This document shows positions 1 to 8,434 of a stretch of DNA of 64,000 nucleotides, piece by piece. Below the pieces are notes generated by a model that was given only the letters and a program-made list of their open reading frames with translations, had not been told where the DNA came from and ran no database searches. The position numbers and the translations under genes are program-made. Origin of the DNA: Parapontixanthobacter sp963736595. Its GTDB lineage: Bacteria; Pseudomonadota; Alphaproteobacteria; Sphingomonadales; Sphingomonadaceae. The stretch covers positions 34,649 to 98,648 of the forward strand of contig CAVTPG010000004.1 of the NCBI GenBank assembly GCA_963736595.1. The letters are read 5' to 3'. Position 1 is the stretch's first letter. Every line of letters starts with the position of its first letter.

Positions 1-76
1 CTTTTCGTTCTCGGTCTCGTCGGAGTTTTGACGTAGGTAACAGGCGCGCGGATGCTGGCGAACCTCCGCGCTCAAT

Positions 77-1099
77 TTAACCTTTCACGCTGACTTCGTT
101 CTTTTCGGGCGCGGTCGTTTCGATACCGCGCGGCATTTTGGCGCTATAGGGTTCTTCCAGTGCCGCAATTTCGTGCTTGCTAAGCGTCAACTCGACTGCC
201 GCCACCGCATCGTCGAGATGCTTCACTTTGGTCGCTCCGATAATCGGTGCAGTCACTTCGGGTTTCGCCAGCACCCATGCCAACGCCACGCTGGCCCGTG
301 CAACGCCGCGATCTTCAGCGATTTTGCCAACTGCCTCAACGACTGCGCGATCTGCTGCATCCTCCGCGTCGTACAGCGTATTGCCATAGCCATCGGACTT
401 GCTGCGCTGCGTCGTCTCGCCCCAGGGACGCGCCAGCCGCCCGCGCGCCAGCGGGCTCCACGGGATTAAACCGACCCCCTGATCCGCGCAGAGCGGGATC
501 ATTTCGCGCTCTTCTTCGCGATACAGCAAATTCACATGGTTCTGCATGGAGATAAACGGCGTCCAGCCATTTGCGCGCGCCACTTCCTGCGCCTTGGCAA
601 ATTGCCAGGCATACATAGAGGACGCCCCGATATAGCGCGCTTTGCCCGCCTTCACGATATCGTGCAGCGCCTCCATCGTTTCCGCAATCGGGGTATGCTC
701 GTCCCAGCGGTGAATCTGGAACAGATCGACATAATCCATGCCCAGCCGCGTCAGGCTGTCATCGATCGCCTGTATTAAGGCTTTGCGTGACAGACCGCGC
801 TGGTTCGGGCCTTTGCCGAATGGCAGGAACGCTTTGGTCGCCACCACGATCTGATCGCGCTGCGCCATCTCGGCCAGCAATCGCCCGACCACTTCTTCCG
901 ATGTCCCGCCGGAATAGCCATTGGCCGTATCGAAGAAATTGATCCCCGCTTCCAAGGCCTTGCGAATAAATGGGCGGCTCTCATCCTCGCCCATGACCCA
1001 GTCGCCGTGAAAGCCCTTGGTGTGATCGCCAAACGTCATACAGCCCAGACACAGGCGCGAAACGGTGAGGCCCGACCGGCCAAGACGTGCATATTGGAT
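77..1099 (-). CDS. Aldo/keto reductase
   Basis: NADP(H)-dependent oxidoreductase of the AKR superfamily, predicted cytosolic, substrate unknown. Family signals include FFDTANGYSGG (catalytic Asp/Tyr region), a Lys in VVATKAF, the IHRWD stretch and a C-terminal IIGATK cofactor-binding motif. The first ATG in frame is at 1039, but the usual AKR N-terminus (QYARLGRSGLTVSRLCLGC) is encoded upstream in the same frame. It begins at an ATC codon ending at 1099, preceded by an AGGAG Shine-Dalgarno about 8 nt away. I therefore extend the gene to 1099 (340 aa, normal for the family). The start codon would be a rare AUC or a mutated/misread ATG. It is followed on the same strand by nothing in the window; abgT lies upstream on the same strand. 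Confidence 0.85.
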   Translation of the reverse strand: MQYARLGRSGLTVSRLCLGCMTFGDHTKGFHGDWVMGEDESRPFIRKALEAGINFFDTANGYSGGTSEEVVGRLLAEMAQRDQIVVATKAFLPFGKGPNQRGLSRKALIQAIDDSLTRLGMDYVDLFQIHRWDEHTPIAETMEALHDIVKAGKARYIGASSMYAWQFAKAQEVARANGWTPFISMQNHVNLLYREEEREMIPLCADQGVGLIPWSPLARGRLARPWGETTQRSKSDGYGNTLYDAEDAADRAVVEAVGKIAEDRGVARASVALAWVLAKPEVTAPIIGATKVKHLDDAVAAVELTLSKHEIAALEEPYSAKMPRGIETTAPEKNEVSVKG

Positions 1100-1172
1100 G
1101 GGAAATCTCCTTCTCTCGCGCTGCTAAACGCCCAACCGGCGATATTTGTGCCGGACGGACGCCGTTTTCTGT

Positions 1173-2771
1173 TCAGGGCGTGTAGTAAGTCGGTGAGCCC
1201 GGCCCGACCGGCAGACCAAACACGAATGTCCAGAGGTAGAAAAAGCTCGACCATGCGATCAGGAAGAAGATCGTATAAGGCAGCATCATCGCGATCAGCG
1301 TGCCAACGCCCAGATCCTTTTGATACCGCGTTGCCCAAGCGAGAATTAGCCCGAAATAGCTCATCATCGGCGTGATGATATTGGTCGTGCTGTCTCCGAT
1401 CCGGTACGCTGCCTGGATCGTCTCCGGCGCATAGCCGATCAGCATCAACATCGGCACGAAAATCGGCGCGGTCACCGCCCATTGCGCGCTGGCCGAACCC
1501 AGCGACAGGTTGATCATCGCGCACAGCAGAATGAACAGAAAGAACACGCCCGGCCCGGTCATGCCCGTTTGCACGAGGAAATTTGCGCCGGTCACAGCGG
1601 TAATCGCGCCCAGATTGGTCCAGCCGAAAAAGGCGACGAATTGCGCGGCAAAGAAAACGAGCACGATATACAGGCCGAGCGACGACAACGCGGCTGCCAT
1701 CGCATCGATTACGTCGCGGTCCGTTTTCATCGTGCCGGCTGCCCGGCCATAGGCATAGCCGACGGCGACGAAAAAGATCAAAATCCACACGACAAACCCG
1801 TCGAAGAACGGCGAATCCATCCGGTCGCCCGTTTCCGCGTTTCTCAGCACGCCCCATTCCGGCCACAGCGTCAACGCCATCAGCCCCAACACGCCGAGCA
1901 GCGCATACCCTGACCAGCGCAATCCCTTGCGCTCGGTATCGGTCAGAGGCTGCATCATCCCATCGTCAAGGATCGTCGGATCGGCTTTCGAAGCGTCGTA
2001 TGCGCCCAGCTTCGGCTCGACGATATAGATCGACACCAGCGAACCGATGGCGGTGATGAGAAACGTTGAAACGAACATAAAGTACCAGTTCGCCGTCGCG
2101 AGCACGGTGTAATCGGCATCAATCAATTGCGCCGCTTCCTGCGTAATTCCGGCCAGCAACGGGTCGATCGTACCGATCAGCAAGTTCGCGCTATAGCCGC
2201 CCGACACGCCTGCAAAAGCTGCCGCCATGCCGGCCAACGGATGCCGCCCAAGCGCATAATAAATGGCTCCGCCCAGTGGGATGAGGACCACATACCCCAC
2301 TTCGCTGGCCGTGTTTGAAATGATGCCAGCCAAAACGATGGCGACCGTGACCAGCTTGGGCGGCGCGCCCATTACCATCGCCCTGACGGCTGCGCTGATC
2401 ATGCCCGATTTTTCTGCGACGCCCACACCCAGCATCGCCACCAGCACCACGCCCAATGGTGCAAAGCTGGTGAAATTATCGACCAATCCGGTAAAAATCC
2501 GCCTGATCCCGTCGCCATCGAGCAGGCTCACCGCACGGATCATGCCGTCATCGGCAACGCCCGTCGATCCGGCAGGGCGCGGGTCGACCACCGCCACGCC
2601 CATCCATCCAAACAAGCCGGACAGCAGAACAATGCCCAACGCCAGCAGCGCGAACAGCGTCACCGGATGCGGCAGCAAATTGCCCAGCCACTCCACTCCG
2701 TCAAGGAAGCGGGTAAAGGCGCTGCGCTTGGGCAAGTCGGGCTGATGGGGTGGTACGGGAAATTCGGTCAT
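1173..2771 (-). CDS. abgT: AbgT family transporter
   Basis: Predicted inner-membrane transporter of the AbgT family, whose members move p-aminobenzoyl-glutamate or export antifolates. The 532 aa product has about a dozen hydrophobic helices. It carries family-like stretches such as NTASEVGYVVLIPLGGAIYYALGRHP, GGYSANLLIGTIDPLLAGIT and GDSTTNIITPMMSYF near the C-terminus. I chose the ATG at 2771 (MTEFPVPPHQ) because the longer open frame upstream would run into the thiC leader region. It is divergent from thiC across about 140 bp. A link to folate or thiamine metabolism is only suggested by proximity. Confidence 0.88.
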   Translation of the reverse strand: MTEFPVPPHQPDLPKRSAFTRFLDGVEWLGNLLPHPVTLFALLALGIVLLSGLFGWMGVAVVDPRPAGSTGVADDGMIRAVSLLDGDGIRRIFTGLVDNFTSFAPLGVVLVAMLGVGVAEKSGMISAAVRAMVMGAPPKLVTVAIVLAGIISNTASEVGYVVLIPLGGAIYYALGRHPLAGMAAAFAGVSGGYSANLLIGTIDPLLAGITQEAAQLIDADYTVLATANWYFMFVSTFLITAIGSLVSIYIVEPKLGAYDASKADPTILDDGMMQPLTDTERKGLRWSGYALLGVLGLMALTLWPEWGVLRNAETGDRMDSPFFDGFVVWILIFFVAVGYAYGRAAGTMKTDRDVIDAMAAALSSLGLYIVLVFFAAQFVAFFGWTNLGAITAVTGANFLVQTGMTGPGVFFLFILLCAMINLSLGSASAQWAVTAPIFVPMLMLIGYAPETIQAAYRIGDSTTNIITPMMSYFGLILAWATRYQKDLGVGTLIAMMLPYTIFFLIAWSSFFYLWTFVFGLPVGPGSPTYYTP

Positions 2772-2908
2772 CGGATTAAGCTGCCTCGTCCAAGTTGCTG
2801 GCCACACAGCCCTAGCCGCGTCTTTCGCTCTTGCCAAAGCACAACCTTGTTGCGCCGCCTTCCTGAACCCTTCCCAAACGCGCATCGCTCGCCTATCATG
2901 ATGTCTAT

Positions 2909-3006
2909 CCCCGGGGAGCCGCGCGCGAAACACGCCGGTTGAGAGCGGAATATGCCGCGACCCGTCGAACCTGATCCTGGTAATACAGGCGGAGGGAGGG
3001 ACGGTT
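2909..3006 (+). promoter_or_regulatory. TPP riboswitch (THI box) of thiC
   Basis: The leader contains conserved TPP aptamer landmarks in order: CCGGGGAGCC near 2911 (P1/P2 side), GGTTGAGAGCGG near 2938-2947 (the CTGAGA-like element), then GACCCGTCGAACCTGATC and TGGTAATACAGGCGGAGGGA (THI-box core with the ACCTGATC...GTAATAC signature). It ends about 50 nt before the thiC ATG, so it probably controls translation initiation by masking the ribosome-binding site. That mode is inferred from the short distance and the absence of an obvious U-tract terminator. Confidence 0.93.
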
Positions 3007-3057
3007 TTCCAGGCGCGGAAACCGCCTCGCTCCGTGAATTTTTGGAGCGCATAAATT

Positions 3058-4968
3058 ATGGCCGATATCGACAGCCCGATCGAAACACCCAAAGGCGAGA
3101 ACATCGCCGTCACCACCGGCCCCATTCGCGGCAGCCGCAAAATCTACGTGGAGGCCAAGGGTGATCCGAATGTGCGCGTCGCCATGCGCGAAATCCATCT
3201 GGAAGGCGGCGAAGCTCCGGTCCGCGTCTATGACACATCCGGCCCCTATACCGACCCCGAAGCTTCCATCGATATCGAGCGCGGCCTGCCGCAACTCCGG
3301 CGCGATTGGATCATCGCTCGCGGCGATGTCGAGGAATATGATGCGCGCCAGATCAAGCCGGAAGATAACGGCCAATTAGGCCCGGATCGCTCCGGCGGCG
3401 TGCCTGCCTTCCAGAACACGGTGCAGCGTCCTTTGCGCGCCAAATCCGGCCACAATGTCAGCCAGATGCATTATGCCCGGCAAGGCATCATTACGCCCGA
3501 AATGATCTACGTGGCAGAGCGCGAAAATCTGGGCCGTGAGCAGATCGCGCGCGAGCTGGATGGCGAGGCATGGGGCGCGGAAATCCCCGAATATGTCACA
3601 CCGGAATTCGTCCGCGACGAGGTTGCCCGTGGCCGCGCAATTATTCCCAACAACATCAACCATCCCGAAACCGAACCGATGGCGATCGGGCGCAACTTCC
3701 TCGTCAAGATCAACGCCAATATCGGCAATTCCGCCGTGGCCAGCGATGTCGCGAACGAGGTGGACAAAATGGTCTGGTCCACCCGCTGGGGCGCGGACAC
3801 CGTCATGGACCTCTCCACCGGGCGCAACATCCACGACACCCGCGAATGGATCATCCGCAATTCCTCCGTCCCCATCGGCACCGTGCCTATCTATCAGGCG
3901 CTGGAAAAGGTCGGCGGGGTGGCCGAAGACCTCACCTGGGAAGTATTCCGCGACACATTGATCGAGCAGGCCGAGCAAGGCGTCGATTACTTCACCATCC
4001 ATGCCGGCGTGCGCCTGCCCTATGTCCCGATGGCCGCCAAGCGCGTCACCGGCATCGTATCGCGCGGCGGTTCGATCATGGCAAAATGGTGCCTCGCGCA
4101 TCACAAGGAGAGTTTCCTTTACGAGCATTTCGACGACATCACCGAAATCATGCAGGCCTATGACATTGCCTATTCGCTGGGCGATGGCCTGCGCCCCGGC
4201 TCTATCGCGGACGCCAATGACGAAGCGCAATTTGCCGAGCTTTACACGCTGGGCGAGCTTACCCACCGCGCTTGGAAATCCGATGTTCAAGTGATGATCG
4301 AAGGGCCGGGCCATGTGCCCATGCACAAGATCAAGGAGAACATGGAAAAGCAGCTTTCCGTATGCGGCGAAGCGCCTTTCTATACGCTCGGCCCCCTCGT
4401 GACCGACATCGCGCCGGGATACGACCACATCACCAGCGGCATCGGCGCGGCACAAATCGGCTGGTACGGCACCGCCATGCTTTGCTACGTCACGCCCAAG
4501 GAACACCTTGGCCTGCCCGACCGCGACGATGTGAAAGTCGGCGTCATCACTTACAAGCTGGCCGCCCATGCCGCCGACCTCGCCAAGGGTCATCCGGCAG
4601 CACAGGTCCGCGACGATGCCCTCTCAAAAGCGCGCTTCGAATTCCGCTGGCGCGATCAGTTCAACTTGTCGCTGGACCCCGACACTGCCGAGGAATTTCA
4701 TGACCAGACCTTGCCCGCAGAAGGCGCAAAAACCGCGCATTTCTGTTCGATGTGCGGCCCCAAATTCTGCTCCATGAAGATCAGTCAGGAAGTGCGCGAC
4801 TTCGCCAGCAAACAGAACCAGAGCGCCGACGGCTTCCTCGAAAGCGCCAAATGGGGCGCGGACACTGCCGAGGCCAGCCGCAAGGCCGCCGAGCAAGGAA
4901 TGCGCGAAATGAGCGAGGTCTATAAGGCCAAGGGCGAACGCCTCTATCTGCCGGAGGAAGAGGTTTGA
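3058..4968 (+). CDS. thiC: Phosphomethylpyrimidine synthase ThiC
   Basis: Radical SAM enzyme converting aminoimidazole ribotide to HMP-phosphate, the pyrimidine branch of thiamine synthesis. It is 636 aa, usual length. The N-terminal ThiC-associated domain (GSRKIYVEAKGD..., RVYDTSGPYTD) is followed by the TIM-barrel core (MHYARQGIITPEM, NINHPETEPMAIGRNFLVKINANIGNS). The C-terminal cluster motif C563-x2-C566-x4-C571 (CSMCGPKFC) binds the 4Fe-4S cluster. The TPP riboswitch directly upstream confirms the pathway. The stop overlaps the TTG start of the next small gene. Confidence 0.98.
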   Translation: MADIDSPIETPKGENIAVTTGPIRGSRKIYVEAKGDPNVRVAMREIHLEGGEAPVRVYDTSGPYTDPEASIDIERGLPQLRRDWIIARGDVEEYDARQIKPEDNGQLGPDRSGGVPAFQNTVQRPLRAKSGHNVSQMHYARQGIITPEMIYVAERENLGREQIARELDGEAWGAEIPEYVTPEFVRDEVARGRAIIPNNINHPETEPMAIGRNFLVKINANIGNSAVASDVANEVDKMVWSTRWGADTVMDLSTGRNIHDTREWIIRNSSVPIGTVPIYQALEKVGGVAEDLTWEVFRDTLIEQAEQGVDYFTIHAGVRLPYVPMAAKRVTGIVSRGGSIMAKWCLAHHKESFLYEHFDDITEIMQAYDIAYSLGDGLRPGSIADANDEAQFAELYTLGELTHRAWKSDVQVMIEGPGHVPMHKIKENMEKQLSVCGEAPFYTLGPLVTDIAPGYDHITSGIGAAQIGWYGTAMLCYVTPKEHLGLPDRDDVKVGVITYKLAAHAADLAKGHPAAQVRDDALSKARFEFRWRDQFNLSLDPDTAEEFHDQTLPAEGAKTAHFCSMCGPKFCSMKISQEVRDFASKQNQSADGFLESAKWGADTAEASRKAAEQGMREMSEVYKAKGERLYLPEEEV

Positions 4969-5261
4969 CTCGCGCGCAGAGCGATGCGGCCGCTGACTGG
5001 ACGAAGCTGACGATGGAAAGCTGGTCGCTGGGCATGGAAGCGGGCGCGGTGATGTGGCTGCGCACGATGCGGATCATGGCGGGCGGAGCGATCGGTGAGC
5101 GGGAGACGCGGCGCATGGTCGATGAGAAGCTGGCCGCGAATATGGAAGCCGCGACGCAGATGTGGCTGTCGCCCATTACCTCTGCTGCCACCGCGCGCAA
5201 TGCGATGGCGCCCTATCGCGCACGGGTGAAAGCGAACAGGAAGCGGTTGGGTAAGGGTTGA
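4965..5261 (+). CDS. Hypothetical 98-aa protein downstream of thiC
   Basis: Small protein beginning at a TTG that overlaps the thiC stop (TTGA), so probably translationally coupled and TPP-regulated. It is helical, Ala/Met/Arg-rich, with two similar amphipathic stretches (MEAGAVMWLRTMRIM and MEAATQMWLSPIT) and a basic tail. The make-up recalls phasin-like or surface-binding helical proteins, but I do not recognise a family. No signal peptide or clear transmembrane segment. Confidence 0.6.
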   Translation: MTRAQSDAAADWTKLTMESWSLGMEAGAVMWLRTMRIMAGGAIGERETRRMVDEKLAANMEAATQMWLSPITSAATARNAMAPYRARVKANRKRLGKG

Positions 5262-5424
5262 GGGTTTTGGTTTGTGGGGGCGCGAGATGAGCAAAATTTG
5301 CAAAAATATTAGCCGCTCAATAAATCTCGAGCGTGGAGATCGCAGGGTTCTCCTTCGCCCCGTTCAACCGGATGCTGGGCCATTGGCTGTTTGGATGAGG
5401 GGGATGGTCATCATGGTGCCGAGA

Positions 5425-5904
5425 TCAAAAAGTGTGACCCGCTTCTTCTAGTCGACGTATTAACATTGATATGAAACTTAAATGTTCCAAGCAGAGTGAC
5501 TGTTCGTCTCGAATGGAAGTCTCGTGGCCCCTTGGGTTTCTTATTGCCCAAACAAGCCCCACAAAAAGAGACATATAACCTTTTTGTTCGTTCTTTTCGC
5601 TTGCGCTAGATAGCGTGTTAAAGGCGAGCTTTGGATCTTTGTCTGAAAACGCTTGTTGCATGAGCGATGCGCCAGTTAGCTCTAGGCCAGCCATCTTTGC
5701 GACCCGACGGTCAACGAATTTGGCGGCATGAAATGTTGCTTCTGCGTAGTGAGAGTCGTCGAAAAGCTTTTGAACTTTTTTCGGCAGCTTAGTGTGAATG
5801 TCTCTCATTACGAAGGGATGTTGATCGCCTTCTTCTGATGCCGGCTCGTCGGTGAAGAAAGATACGTTTCTGACGAGCCGTTCGAAGTGCTCAAGCAGTG
5901 CCAT
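5425..5904 (-). CDS. TIGR02391 (Ymh) family protein
   Basis: Product of 159 aa. The region YAEATFHAAKFVDRRVAKMAGLELTG, MQQAFSDKDPKLAFN and GYMSLFVGLVWAIRNPRGH matches what I know of the Ymh/TIGR02391 family, small proteins common in phage, plasmid and defence-type neighbourhoods; the function is not established. I use the ATG at 5904; a TTG one codon earlier is possible. The start overlaps the 3' end of the DUF5343 gene by 14 bp, so the two are probably co-translated. The DNA is visibly richer in A+T than the flanks, suggesting transfer. Confidence 0.75.
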   Translation of the reverse strand: MALLEHFERLVRNVSFFTDEPASEEGDQHPFVMRDIHTKLPKKVQKLFDDSHYAEATFHAAKFVDRRVAKMAGLELTGASLMQQAFSDKDPKLAFNTLSSASEKNEQKGYMSLFVGLVWAIRNPRGHETSIRDEQSLCLEHLSFISMLIRRLEEAGHTF

Positions 5905-6565
5905 CAATCAAGTTCTTCTTGATGCTCGCGAAAATGTGATCGTAAGCATCTTTCGAGGCGTTGGCCGGCAAATTGACTTCCACTCGAACGGTTAGTGCAA
6001 CATCTGAACCGCCGCGCTGCACCAGCACCTTCTCAGCGGCTTTTGACGGACTCTGAGATTTTTGCTTTGCCCCGGGCTCTTTTACCTCGCTCTTTTTGGA
6101 CGCCTTATTGGGCCCGCGCGGACCGCGCGCGAGAATTTCTTCTTTGCGCTTGCCGCTCAGTGAAGCGAGCGTTTGGAAAGTAATAGCCTGACGCTTGCCA
6201 ACGACTGCACTCGACCCATCAGAGCGCCGGAAAAACGAAATCAAATCGTCTTGGTTCGCGTTCCAAACCCCTTCTGACCTCAGTTCGAAAAGGTCGGAAT
6301 ATGCGGCCTCGACCATTTCCGCGAGCTTATTTCCAAACTCATCGTCGTCGTGAAGCGAGAAGAGATCTTGCCCTTGTTGCGTGCGCTTATTTTCTTCATC
6401 AACCGCACCGACGTACTTGAGAACATTGATGACGCCGTTCTCATTGCCTGACGCGATCGCAAGTTTCTTTAAAGTGTCTGAATCAATCTTTGATGGGAAA
6501 GCCTGGCGAAATTGACTGACCGCGGATTGAAGTATTCCGCCACTCGGAACATACGGATGAGACAC
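5891..6565 (-). CDS. DUF5343-like protein
   Basis: Product of 224 aa. The N-terminal half (residues 1-110) reads like DUF5343: MSHPYVPSGGILQSAVSQF, then LKKLAIASGNENGVINVLKYVGAVDEENKRTQQG, a winged-helix-like arrangement. It is followed by a low-complexity basic linker rich in Lys/Ser/Ala (about 145-180) and a C-terminal strand-rich segment (VALTVRVEVNLPANAS). It overlaps the downstream TIGR02391 gene. Pairing of these two families in compact low-GC blocks suggests a joint module; function unknown. The family call is by memory and moderately secure. Confidence 0.68.
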   Translation of the reverse strand: MSHPYVPSGGILQSAVSQFRQAFPSKIDSDTLKKLAIASGNENGVINVLKYVGAVDEENKRTQQGQDLFSLHDDDEFGNKLAEMVEAAYSDLFELRSEGVWNANQDDLISFFRRSDGSSAVVGKRQAITFQTLASLSGKRKEEILARGPRGPNKASKKSEVKEPGAKQKSQSPSKAAEKVLVQRGGSDVALTVRVEVNLPANASKDAYDHIFASIKKNLIDGTA

Positions 6566-6645
6566 TCACAACCCTTTCCGCGACGAAAAAATAAGTCGCT
6601 ACTTTCATTAAACCAATCTTATTTGGTGGCAGCCGAAGATAAGAG

Positions 6646-7236
6646 TCAACCCACAGAAACCAGCTTCTCCACCAACGCTCTAAGTTCGCTCGGTGTGGTG
6701 TGCCCCGCCACAATTTCGTGATAGCCGATGCCCGCCTTGCGCAACGCCTCTTTCTTTATTGCATCTCTAACAGCAGCATTGCCCTGATGGTGACCAGTGC
6801 CTTGATACTCCAAAGCGTGAACCACGCGGCAATGCTCATCCATCAAAGCGAAATCGACGCGCTTGGAATTTACGGCAAGGTAAGCCTGCTTGTCCTTGCT
6901 GCCTAAGAACTCACCCAATGACACTTGCGCCATCACCTGCCAGCCCGGATTGCGTGCAATCACGGCCTGATCCAGCGCCTTAAATACATTGCCTTCGGAT
7001 TTGCTAAGCAAGTCGCGTTGAAAAAACTCAGCCGCCATGACGCGCTGCAATTGTCCGGCGGCGACATCGCCGCCCGCAACGCTGACTTTCTTTCGCCCCG
7101 CCCAAAAGGCTTTGTTGCGTGAAATTTTCTGCTTTTCTTCGATGACGCCCATACTGAGGTACAGCCCACCGAAGAAGAAAATTATGCCGAACATCAAGGC
7201 GAGCAAATGAAAGCCAGCTATCCAAAAATCTTCCAA
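6646..7236 (-). CDS. DUF2726 nuclease-like membrane protein
   Basis: Product of 196 aa from a TTG start at 7236. One hydrophobic N-terminal helix (about residues 7-28) would anchor it in the membrane with the rest cytoplasmic. The C-terminal domain matches the DUF2726 pattern, a PD-(D/E)XK-type fold: VDFALMDEH supplies the Asp, ALEYQGTGHH the E-x-Q element, and RDAIKKEALRKAGIGYHEI the closing helix. Whether it cleaves DNA is not known. It lies 80 bp upstream of the DUF5343 gene on the same strand and has similarly low GC, so the three may form one accessory unit. Confidence 0.7.
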   Translation of the reverse strand: MEDFWIAGFHLLALMFGIIFFFGGLYLSMGVIEEKQKISRNKAFWAGRKKVSVAGGDVAAGQLQRVMAAEFFQRDLLSKSEGNVFKALDQAVIARNPGWQVMAQVSLGEFLGSKDKQAYLAVNSKRVDFALMDEHCRVVHALEYQGTGHHQGNAAVRDAIKKEALRKAGIGYHEIVAGHTTPSELRALVEKLVSVG

Positions 7237-7331
7237 CCAATTCCGCGACGAAAATTAAAGCTGGACGAAAAAGGTAAGTATTTATTTAAGACGTGCCTAA
7301 ACAGCCGCAATTAAATCGGCTGGGTGTAAGC

Positions 7332-7460
7332 CTACCCGTTTTTCATATTCTCCAGGCCTTTGATGCCGCCCGCTTTCGTGCTCGGCTGGGAGGCGTTGGT
7401 TTTGACCTTTTCCTTCTTGGGCTTACGGGCCTCGCGGTTCGATTTTTGTCCTTTGGACAT
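7332..7460 (-). CDS. Small lysine-rich protein (42 aa)
   Basis: Reading the minus strand from the ATG at 7460 gives a 42-residue product. It begins MSKGQKSNREARKPKKEK and ends GLENMKNG, with a TAG stop at 7332. It is very basic and probably disordered. I recall similar tiny MSKGQKSNRE-type proteins annotated as hypothetical in proteobacteria, so I consider it real despite its length. Role unknown; nucleic-acid binding is a guess from charge only. Confidence 0.62.
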   Translation of the reverse strand: MSKGQKSNREARKPKKEKVKTNASQPSTKAGGIKGLENMKNG

Positions 7461-7715
7461 AGTTTTTCCAGTCGGAGCGGAATGCCCCTACAATCGCTAT
7501 AACGCATCACTGCGATCAAGTCGAATATATTGCAAATAATGCCGCTGTGAAATAACTTACACGCCACTTGTATTTTCAAGAAATATTCCCATATCAGAAA
7601 ATACTTGCCAGTCGCATTCGACGGTTATTGGCGCTGAATAAAGCGCCCCCTGCTACATTTTACAATCTTTAACCGCCGCGGCGACTCCCTCTCACCTCGC
7701 ACAAGGATGCGCGTC

Positions 7716-7913
7716 ATGGACCTCAACGAGCTGCTTCATCACCATCAGGTCGCCACCATGAAAGCCAGCATGGCAAGCAGCGATACCGACCGCAAAGGCC
7801 ATTTCGACAAGGTGTCCCTCTATGCCAAGCGCATCCGTGTGTTGCGCGAGGATGCCAAGCTGCCGCCCTATGTCTGGCCCGCGCCGGTGAACAGCGCAAA
7901 AATCGGGCGCTAA
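7716..7913 (+). CDS. Hypothetical 65-aa protein
   Basis: Short reading frame with a plausible ribosome-binding site (AAGG, 9 nt before the ATG at 7716; an in-frame ATG also exists at 7707). The product MDLNELLHHHQ... is hydrophilic and helical with a proline-containing C-terminus (PPYVWPAP), no signal or membrane segment. I do not recognise the family. Codon usage resembles the surrounding GC-rich genes, supporting a real gene. Confidence 0.55.
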   Translation: MDLNELLHHHQVATMKASMASSDTDRKGHFDKVSLYAKRIRVLREDAKLPPYVWPAPVNSAKIGR

Positions 7914-8083
7914 GACCTCACATCAGCACCGGCCCATAGGCCCCGTGTGATCATAGCGCCAAAGCGATAAGCATTTGCGCCAATCCGATTTGGACCTGCT
8001 GAAAACGCTTCCGAAATCGCTAGGAAAATTGCGCGTCACTCCCCATCTCGAACCCAACAATCACAATTCGAGAGGACACATCC

Positions 8084-8422
8084 ATGCAATTTCAATTCAA
8101 CACCGATAGCAGCGTCATGGGCACGGAAAACGTCGCCGACCGGATCGAGGAACAACTGCGCAGCCGGCTCGACCGGTTCATCGACAAGCTGACGCGGCTG
8201 GAAGTTCACATCACCGATGAAAACGGGCGCAAGGGCGGCGATGACGACAAATCTTGCATGATCGAAGCGCGGGTGCGCGGCGGCGCTCCGGTCAGCGTGA
8301 CGGCCAAAGCGGGCGATGTCGATGCAGCGGCGCGCAGTGCGGGAACGAAGCTTGCCAAATTGCTCGACCGGCAGTTCGGCAAGGCTGTCCGGCACGAACC
8401 CTCACCCGACAAGGCGCTCTAA
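8084..8422 (+). CDS. HPF/RaiA family ribosome-associated protein
   Basis: Product of 112 aa, the short form of the ribosome hibernation/sigma-54 modulation family: N-terminal strand, helix NVADRIEEQLRSRLDRFIDKLTRLEVHITDENG, then strand-rich segment and a C-terminal helix DVDAAARSAGTKLAKLLDRQFGK. Expected to bind the 30S subunit in slow growth or stress. Single gene, convergent with the next. An inverted repeat (GGCGCT...AGCGCC, 8413-8427) spans the stop codon but lacks a T tract. Confidence 0.82.
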   Translation: MQFQFNTDSSVMGTENVADRIEEQLRSRLDRFIDKLTRLEVHITDENGRKGGDDDKSCMIEARVRGGAPVSVTAKAGDVDAAARSAGTKLAKLLDRQFGKAVRHEPSPDKAL

Positions 8423-8434
8423 GCGCCAGCCTGC

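Noticed and set aside
3376..4593. 405-codon open frame antisense to thiC
   Set aside because: thiC is unambiguous on the opposite strand; the antisense frame has no family signal or ribosome-binding site.
5330..5400. Possible gene relic (frame reading VEIAGFSFAPFNRMLGHWLFG then stop) at the left edge of the accessory block
   Set aside because: Only about 23 codons after a stop; suggestive of a truncated gene end but too short to support.
8413..8427. Inverted repeat GGCGCT/AGCGCC across the HPF/RaiA stop as a terminator
   Set aside because: Short stem and no T tract on either strand.
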